This document shows, in pieces, positions 59,164-64,000 of a stretch of 64,000 nt of DNA (position 1 is its first letter; each line of letters opens with the position of its first letter). This stretch comes from JAJDXO01 sp965213765 (GTDB taxonomy: Bacteria; Pseudomonadota; Alphaproteobacteria; Rhodospirillales; UBA2165): positions 4,464,001-4,528,000 of the forward strand of contig OZ243926.1 of the NCBI GenBank assembly GCA_965213765.1. The letters are read 5' to 3'. The notes under the pieces are model-generated. The model searched no databases. It saw only the letters and a program-made list of their open reading frames with translations, and had not been told where the DNA came from. The position numbers were made by a program, and so were the translations under genes.

Positions 59164-59239
59164 TGGTGCCGGAAGAGGGATTCGAACCCCCGACCTACTG
59201 ATTACAAATCAGTTGCTCTACCAACTGAGCTATTCCGGC
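59164..59239 (-). tRNA. tRNA-Thr (anticodon TGT)
   Basis: A 76-base cloverleaf: acceptor GCCGGAA/TTCCGGC, D-arm AGCTCAGTTGGTAGAGC, anticodon loop TTTGTAA in ACTGA/TCAGT, T-arm GGGGGTTCGAATCCC, encoded CCA. Its 3' end points into the island. Confidence 0.97.
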
Positions 59240-59294
59240 ACATGCCCCGACGGGTGGCCGGACAATACCGTCAATTGAATTCCTCGGAAAGAGG

Positions 59295-59663
59295 TCAGGC
59301 GTCCGGATCGTCCCGCACCGCCACGACGCGGATTTCAATCTGGTTGCCGGCGTGGAGCGTGACGCCGTGGCAGGAGCGTTCCGGCCAATGGCCGGGATCG
59401 TCGCCGATCCATTCGGCCCAGATCTTGTCGGTCACCGGTTTGTTGTTGATGTCGTTGAGGATCACCGTCGCCGAGAGAATTTTGGTCTTGTCGGTGCCGA
59501 GGTCGGCCAGCACCTTGTCCAAATTCTCATAGGCCCGCTTGGCCTGGTCCTCCGCCGACAAGGTGAAGTCGTCGCTCATGCCCAGCGCCCAGACCAGGTC
59601 CTTGTAGGCCGAGCCCCAGGTGCGGGTGGGGACATTGCCGGTTCCTCTCTGAATATTCGCCAT
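59295..59663 (-). CDS. RidA/YjgF family protein
   Basis: A 122-residue protein. NIQRGTGNVPTRTWGSAYKD and LVWALGMSDDFTLSAEDQAK, RAYENLDKVLADLGTDKTKI and LSATVILNDINNKP fit a RidA-type chorismate-mutase-like trimer, of the YjgH/Rid subgroup. The usual catalytic arginine near the end is in IEIRVVAVRDD. Members hydrolyse reactive enamines; this subgroup is less studied. It lies 2 bases downstream of rlmB and is probably cotranscribed. Confidence 0.8.
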   Translation of the reverse strand: MANIQRGTGNVPTRTWGSAYKDLVWALGMSDDFTLSAEDQAKRAYENLDKVLADLGTDKTKILSATVILNDINNKPVTDKIWAEWIGDDPGHWPERSCHGVTLHAGNQIEIRVVAVRDDPDA

Positions 59664-59665
59664 GT

Positions 59666-60496
59666 CTATCCCTTCACACTCCGTGCCCGGTTCACTTCAT
59701 ATAATGTGATCGCCGCCGCCGCCGACAGATTGAGGCTGTCGGCGTCCGCATCGATGGCGATGCTAACCAGAAAGTCGCAGGTCTCCTCGGTGAGCCGGCG
59801 AAGGCCGGTGCCTTCGGCGCCGAGCACCAGCGCCGTCCTGGCCGCCCAATCCACTTGCGACAGGGTTTGTCCGCCGTCGGCCGCGAGGCCGGCGCACCAG
59901 AACCCCGCCGACTTCAATTGTTCGAGGGCGCGGGCGAGATTTGTCACCCGGACCAGCGGTACCCGGTCGAGCGCTCCCGACGCCGCCTTGGCGAGCGCCG
60001 CGGTGGCTTCGGGGGCGTGCCGGTCCGGGACGATGACGGCCGCCGCGCCGAATGCGGAGGCCGAGCGCAGCACGGCGCCGATATTCTGTGGATCGTTCGG
60101 CTGGTCGAGGACGACCACGACCTGTTCGTCGCCGTTCCGGTCGATCACCTCGCCGAGCGTGACCGGATCCAAGGGGTCGGCCTGAAGGGCCATCCCCTGA
60201 TGGACGGCGCCCGGCGGCAACAGGCGGTCGATGTCGCGCCGTTCCATGACCTCGGCGACCACATCCGCGGCCCCGTCGATCCGGGCGTTTTCCAGATAGC
60301 GGGCCGAATCCCCGGTGAGCACGAGCCGGTGTTTGCGCCGCGCCGGATTGCCGATGGCGGCGAGCACCGCGTGATTGCCGTAGAGCCAGATGCGCCCGCC
60401 GTTCCTTCCGGCATTTGGCGTCTTGACGGGGGCCGCCTGCCGCCCCTCCTGGTGCTTCTTGCCGCCGCGCCGGGTTCGCTTGCTCTTGTCCGCCAT
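59666..60496 (-). CDS. rlmB: 23S rRNA (guanosine-2251-2'-O)-methyltransferase RlmB
   Basis: A 276-residue SpoU/TrmH enzyme. A basic N-terminus precedes RIWLYGNHAVLAAIGNPARR, the substrate-binding domain start. The knotted SAM domain shows VVVVLDQPNDPQNIGAVLRS (motif 1, with the conserved N-x-G-A-x-x-R), TALVLGAEGTGLRRLTEETC (motif 2) and SIAIDADADSLNLSAAAAIT (motif 3). It methylates G2251 in the peptidyl-transferase P loop. It is divergent from the tRNA-tuf operon. Confidence 0.92.
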   Translation of the reverse strand: MADKSKRTRRGGKKHQEGRQAAPVKTPNAGRNGGRIWLYGNHAVLAAIGNPARRKHRLVLTGDSARYLENARIDGAADVVAEVMERRDIDRLLPPGAVHQGMALQADPLDPVTLGEVIDRNGDEQVVVVLDQPNDPQNIGAVLRSASAFGAAAVIVPDRHAPEATAALAKAASGALDRVPLVRVTNLARALEQLKSAGFWCAGLAADGGQTLSQVDWAARTALVLGAEGTGLRRLTEETCDFLVSIAIDADADSLNLSAAAAITLYEVNRARSVKG

Positions 60497-60606
60497 AGAG
60501 GTTAGATTACGCGGACAATCGAGACCTGCAACAGGTTCCGTTCCCGGTGTTCACGCAGCTCACCGATCGGACGTGAGCCTGTGCGCTTTTTTTGTAGCCT
60601 TTGTTG

Positions 60607-60635
60607 TTGACAAGTTTCTGAAAATTAACGATAGA
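60607..60635 (+). promoter_or_regulatory. Promoter of the tRNA-Tyr/tRNA-Gly/tuf operon
   Basis: TTGACA (60607-60612), 17 bases, GATAGA (60630-60635). It would start transcription about 30 bases before tRNA-Tyr. Confidence 0.7.
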
Positions 60636-60671
60636 ACGGCCATTCCAACACGATCACGGTGCTGCATCAGC

Positions 60672-60757
60672 GGAGGGGTGCCCGAGTGGCTAAAGGGGAC
60701 GGGCTGTAAACCCGTTGGCGTACGCCTACGTTGGTTCGAATCCAACCCCCTCCACCA
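60672..60757 (+). tRNA. tRNA-Tyr (anticodon GTA)
   Basis: An 86-base class II tRNA: acceptor GGAGGGG/CCCCTCC, anticodon loop CTGTAAA in ACGGG/CCCGT, a long variable arm, T-loop GGTTCGAATCC, encoded CCA. Confidence 0.97.
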
Positions 60758-60796
60758 CCGCCCGGAGGGGGTAAACGGTCGTAGTCAAGTGATCAG

Positions 60797-60870
60797 GCGG
60801 GTGTAGCTCAATGGTAGAGCCCCAGCCTTCCAAGCTGGTTACGTGGGTTCGATTCCCATCACCCGCTCCA
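60797..60870 (+). tRNA. tRNA-Gly (anticodon TCC)
   Basis: A 74-base cloverleaf: acceptor GCGGGTG/CACCCGC, anticodon loop CTTCCAA in CCAGC/GCTGG, T-loop GGGTTCGATTCCC, encoded CCA. Confidence 0.97.
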
Positions 60871-60958
60871 GTTTTAGGGACCGCCCCATATGGGTGACCC
60901 GGCAGAGTAAGAGTAAGTGAGTTAGCGGCCCCAAATCGGGCTTACGGAGAGCATAAGG

Positions 60959-62149
60959 ATGTCGAAGGAGAAATTTGAGCGGACGAAGCCGCACTGCAAC
61001 GTTGGCACGATTGGTCACGTTGACCACGGGAAGACGACGTTGACGGCCGCGATCACGAAGATTTTGGCTGAGAAGGGCGGCGCGGAAGCGATGGCATTTG
61101 ACCAGATTGACAAGGCGCCGGAGGAGAAGGAGCGCGGCATCACGATTGCGACGGCGCACGTCGAGTACGAGACGGAGAACCGTCACTATGCGCATGTGGA
61201 TTGCCCGGGCCACGCGGACTATGTGAAGAACATGATCACCGGCGCTGCTCAGATGGACGGCGCCATCCTTGTGGTCAGCGCGGCTGACGGCCCGATGCCG
61301 CAGACCCGCGAGCACATTCTTCTGGCCCGTCAGGTTGGTGTGCCGGCGATCGTTGTGTATCTCAACAAGGTCGACCAGGTGGACGACGAGGAGCTTTTGG
61401 AGTTGGTTGAGCTTGAGGTTCGCGAGCTTCTGTCTTCTTACGAGTTTCCGGGCGACGACATTCCGATCGTCAAGGGCTCTGCCTTGGCGGCCCTGGAGGG
61501 CCGAGACGAGGAGACCGGCGCCAATACGGTCCTTGAACTGATGGAGCAGGTCGACGGTTACGTGCCGCAGCCCGACCGTCCGAAGGACCAGCCGTTCCTG
61601 ATGCCGATCGAGGACGTGTTTTCGATCTCGGGCCGGGGCACGGTTGTGACGGGCCGGGTTGAGTCGGGCGTTGTCAATGTCGGCGACGAGATCGAGATCG
61701 TCGGCATCAAGGAGACGACGAAGACGGTGTGCACGGGCGTCGAGATGTTCCGCAAGCTCTTGGATCAGGGCGAGGCGGGCGACAACATCGGGGTTCTGTT
61801 GCGGGGCACCAAGCGTGAAGAGGTTGAGCGCGGCCAGGTATTGGCGGCGCCGGGCTCGATCACGCCGCACACCAAGTTCACGGCGGAGGCCTATATCCTG
61901 ACCAAGGAAGAGGGCGGGCGTCATACGCCGTTTTTCACCAACTACCGTCCGCAGTTTTACTTCCGGACGACGGACGTGACCGGGACGGTTGCGCTGCCGG
62001 ACGGCACGGAGATGGTGATGCCGGGCGACAACATCTCGATGACGGTTGAGCTGATCCAGCCGATCGCCATGGACCAGGGCCTGCGCTTCGCCATCCGCGA
62101 GGGCGGCCGGACCGTCGGCGCCGGCGTCGTCGCCAGCATCATCGAGTAG
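60959..62149 (+). CDS. tuf: Elongation factor Tu
   Basis: A 396-residue EF-Tu. G1 GTIGHVDHGKTTLTAAI (about residues 18-34), switch I KERGITIATAHVEYET, G3 DCPGHADYVKNMITGAAQMD, G4 NKVDQVDD and G5 SALAALEG are intact; domains 2 and 3 follow (IEDVFSISGRGTVVTGRVES). It brings aminoacyl-tRNA to the ribosome. It lies behind two tRNA genes and before tRNA-Trp, secE and nusG, the usual proteobacterial order. Codon use is distinctive (many TTG, GTT, GAG), as expected for a highly expressed gene. Confidence 0.98.
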   Translation: MSKEKFERTKPHCNVGTIGHVDHGKTTLTAAITKILAEKGGAEAMAFDQIDKAPEEKERGITIATAHVEYETENRHYAHVDCPGHADYVKNMITGAAQMDGAILVVSAADGPMPQTREHILLARQVGVPAIVVYLNKVDQVDDEELLELVELEVRELLSSYEFPGDDIPIVKGSALAALEGRDEETGANTVLELMEQVDGYVPQPDRPKDQPFLMPIEDVFSISGRGTVVTGRVESGVVNVGDEIEIVGIKETTKTVCTGVEMFRKLLDQGEAGDNIGVLLRGTKREEVERGQVLAAPGSITPHTKFTAEAYILTKEEGGRHTPFFTNYRPQFYFRTTDVTGTVALPDGTEMVMPGDNISMTVELIQPIAMDQGLRFAIREGGRTVGAGVVASIIE

Positions 62150-62163
62150 GGGCCGAGGGCGAT

Positions 62164-62239
<76 letters not shown>

Positions 62240-62313
62240 TCGGCGGCAAAACAGACTAAGCAAGAGCACCGCAACGGTTACAGGACCGCTCTTGGAGAGC
62301 AACGGATAAGAGA

Positions 62314-62511
62314 ATGGCCAAAACCAACCCGTTGGAATTCATGCGGCAGGTTCGTCAGGAAACCTCGAAGGTGACCTGGCCGACCCGCAAGGAAACGATG
62401 ATCTCGACCGTCATGGTCTTCATCTTCGTCATCCTTGCCGCATTGTTCTTCTTTCTGGTCGATCAGGTGCTGTCCTTCGGCATCAGAACCGTTTTCGGGC
62501 TCGGAGGGTAA
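62314..62511 (+). CDS. secE: Preprotein translocase subunit SecE
   Basis: A 65-residue short SecE with one transmembrane helix. NPLEFMRQVRQETSKVTWPT and RKETMISTVMVFIFVILAAL match the conserved amphipathic helix and hinge (VxWPTRxE). It clamps SecY in the membrane. nusG follows after 3 bases. Confidence 0.96.
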   Translation: MAKTNPLEFMRQVRQETSKVTWPTRKETMISTVMVFIFVILAALFFFLVDQVLSFGIRTVFGLGG

Positions 62512-62514
62512 GCC

Positions 62515-63045
62515 ATGGCGATGAATTGGTACGTGGTGCACGTCTATTCCGGCTTCGAAAAGAAGGTCGCCGAATCCATCGAGGAGCAGGCCAAGCAGTC
62601 GCATCTGTCCGACCTGATCGAGAGCGTCCTGGTGCCGACCGAGGAAGTGGTCGAGATGCGCCGCGGCTCCAAGGTCAATGCGGAACGCAAGTTCTTTCCG
62701 GGCTATGTCCTGGTAAAGATGGAGATGACCGACGAAACCTGGCACCTGGTACAGGATACACCGAAGGTCACCGGTTTCCTGGGCGGCAAGGGCCGGCCCA
62801 CGCCCATCAGCCAGGCAGAGGCCGACCGCATCATTCATCAGGTCCAGGAAGGCATTGAACGTCCGAAGCCCTCGGTGTCGTTCGATATCGGTGAACAGGT
62901 CACGGTTTGCGACGGCCCGTTCACGTCGTTCAACGGCCTGGTCGAGGAAGTGGACGAGGAAAAGGCGCGGCTCAAGGTCGCGGTGTCCATCTTTGGCCGG
63001 TCAACGCCGGTCGAGTTGGAGTATTCGCAGGTCGAGAAGACCTAG
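62515..63045 (+). CDS. nusG: Transcription termination/antitermination factor NusG
   Basis: A 176-residue NusG. The NGN domain has NWYVVHVYSGFEKKVAESIE and RKFFPGYVLVKMEMTDETWH; the KOW domain has FDIGEQVTVCDGPFTSFNGL and VEEVDEEKARLKVAVSIFGR. It binds RNA polymerase to aid elongation and couples it to Rho or the ribosome. The start is MAMNWYV at 62515. Confidence 0.97.
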   Translation: MAMNWYVVHVYSGFEKKVAESIEEQAKQSHLSDLIESVLVPTEEVVEMRRGSKVNAERKFFPGYVLVKMEMTDETWHLVQDTPKVTGFLGGKGRPTPISQAEADRIIHQVQEGIERPKPSVSFDIGEQVTVCDGPFTSFNGLVEEVDEEKARLKVAVSIFGRSTPVELEYSQVEKT

Positions 63046-63070
63046 AGGTTTCAATCGCGGCATCCGCCGC

Positions 63071-63151
63071 ACAAAGGTGTGGGAGGCCCGCCATGGCCGT
63101 ACCACGCGCCCAGTAAGCCAACGGAGCCAGTAAGCCAACTGAGGATGTGAG
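63071..63151 (+). promoter_or_regulatory. rplK leader region
   Basis: The 106-base nusG-rplK gap contains GTGGGAGGCCCGCCATGGCC, of the kind often seen before rplK in alphaproteobacteria, and a 13-bp direct repeat CCAGTAAGCCAAC at 63110 and 63127. A role in L1- or L10-type autoregulation is only inferred. Confidence 0.4.
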
Positions 63152-63580
63152 ATGGCAAAGAAAGTCCAAAGCTTTATTAAGCTGCAAATTCCGGCGGGGC
63201 AGGCCAACCCCTCGCCGCCGGTCGGTCCCGCCCTGGGTCAGGCGGGCCTGAACATCATGGAGTTCTGTAAGGCGTTCAACGCCCACACGCAGAACATGGA
63301 GCAAGGGATGCCCATCCCGGTGAAGATCACGGTCTATCAGGACAAGAGCTTCACCTTTGAGAGCAAATCGCCGCCGGCCAGCTACTTCATCCAGAAAGCG
63401 GCCCGGCTCGACAAGGGCGCCGAGACGCCCGGCACCGAGGTCGTCGGCTCGGTGACCATGGACCAGCTGCGGGAGATCGCCGAATTGAAAAAGGCCGATC
63501 TGAATGCCAATGATGTCGATGCGGCGTGCAGGATTTTGGCCGGCACCGCCCGTTCCATGGGCGTGACGGTGGAGGGCTGA
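63152..63580 (+). CDS. rplK: 50S ribosomal protein L11
   Basis: A 142-residue L11: KKVQSFIKLQIPAGQANPSP, PPVGPALGQAGLNIMEFCKA and the C-terminal rRNA-binding domain ending CRILAGTARSMGVTVEG. It binds the GTPase-associated centre of 23S rRNA. rplA follows after 3 bases. Confidence 0.98.
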   Translation: MAKKVQSFIKLQIPAGQANPSPPVGPALGQAGLNIMEFCKAFNAHTQNMEQGMPIPVKITVYQDKSFTFESKSPPASYFIQKAARLDKGAETPGTEVVGSVTMDQLREIAELKKADLNANDVDAACRILAGTARSMGVTVEG

Positions 63581-63583
63581 TCG

Positions 63584-64000
63584 ATGGGTAAGCATGGAAA
63601 ACGCCTCAGCGGCGCCTATGAAACCATCGACCGTGAAGCCGATTACGAGGTCGTCAAGGCGGTCAAACTGGTCAAGGAAGCCAAGAAGGCCAAGTTCGAC
63701 GAGACCATCGAGATCGCCATGAACCTCGGCGTTGATCCGCGTCACGCCGATCAGATGGTCCGCGGCGTGGTGGCATTGCCTCACGGCTCGGGCAAGGATG
63801 CGACCGTGGCCGTCTTTGCCAAGGGCGACAAAGCCGAGGAGGCGAAAGCCGCCGGGGCCGACATTGTCGGTGCGGAGGATTTGGCCGAGAAAGTTCAGAA
63901 CGGCGTGATCGAATTCGACCGGTGCGTCGCCACCCCGGACATGATGTCGGTGGTCGGCAAGCTGGGTAAGGTGCTGGGCCCCCGCGGCCTGATGCCGAAC
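63584..64000 (+). CDS. rplA: 50S ribosomal protein L1 (3' end outside window)
   Basis: 139 residues are visible: KHGKRLSGAYETIDREADYE, TIEIAMNLGVDPRHADQMVR, GVVALPHGSGKDATVAVFAK and MMSVVGKLGKVLGPRGLMPN, the L1 signature. It forms the L1 stalk and represses the L11 operon in many bacteria. The gene runs off the window. Confidence 0.97.
   Translation, partial: MGKHGKRLSGAYETIDREADYEVVKAVKLVKEAKKAKFDETIEIAMNLGVDPRHADQMVRGVVALPHGSGKDATVAVFAKGDKAEEAKAAGADIVGAEDLAEKVQNGVIEFDRCVATPDMMSVVGKLGKVLGPRGLMPN

Overview
The window is GC-rich and looks like a chromosome segment of an alphaproteobacterium, most likely a Rhodospirillales relative. The main evidence is the right-hand backbone (rlmB, tRNA-Tyr, tRNA-Gly, tuf, tRNA-Trp, secE, nusG, rplK, rplA), a Gram-negative general porin, and accessory genes typical of that class. 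Assignments rest on reading the translated sequence by eye; no database search was run.

1-19 kb is a cell-surface polysaccharide or glycosylation locus, nearly all on the plus strand. It holds six complete GT4 or GT4-like glycosyltransferases, one C-terminal glycosyltransferase fragment, GT2, GT25 and a multi-membrane GT-C enzyme. It also has a PseB/PseC-type dehydratase and aminotransferase pair that would make a 4-amino-4,6-dideoxy UDP-sugar, an asparagine synthetase, a methyltransferase and a UDP-glucuronate 4-epimerase-like enzyme. Most neighbours overlap by ATGA or TGATG. Decay is visible: a GT4 pseudogene, a second asnB reduced to its C-terminus, and IS481-like and ISAs1 remnants.

19-26.6 kb holds a porin gene with a strong terminator, an IS21-type element (istA/istB), an AAA/DUF4143 ATPase and a 5'-truncated tyrosine integrase.

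26.6-42.7 kb resembles a decayed mobilizable element: PrlF/YhaV toxin-antitoxin, a gene split by a 0.75-kb insertion with perfect 107-bp inverted repeats, a six-fold CxxC zinc-ribbon protein, Ssb, DUF4326, DUF2493, a 1454-residue MobF relaxase-helicase, HigBA, Phd/VapC and a LexA/CI-type repressor. No type IV secretion genes are seen, so any transfer would need help in trans.

42.7-59 kb is a dense island of toxin-antitoxin and Fic genes (HipBA, TacAT, FitAB with a frameshifted toxin, a second HigBA, two Fic proteins, AbiE) mixed with IS fragments and partial duplications of genes elsewhere in the window. It ends at a tRNA-Thr whose 3' end faces the island. From 59.2 kb the sequence is ordinary housekeeping DNA.

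The most unusual signals are: a 36-bp repeat lying in frame inside two unrelated proteins in two different reading frames; the 107-bp inverted-repeat element; four HipB-like operator sites at an exact 26-bp period; and an inverted copy of the HigBA surroundings from which the toxin-antitoxin pair is cleanly missing.
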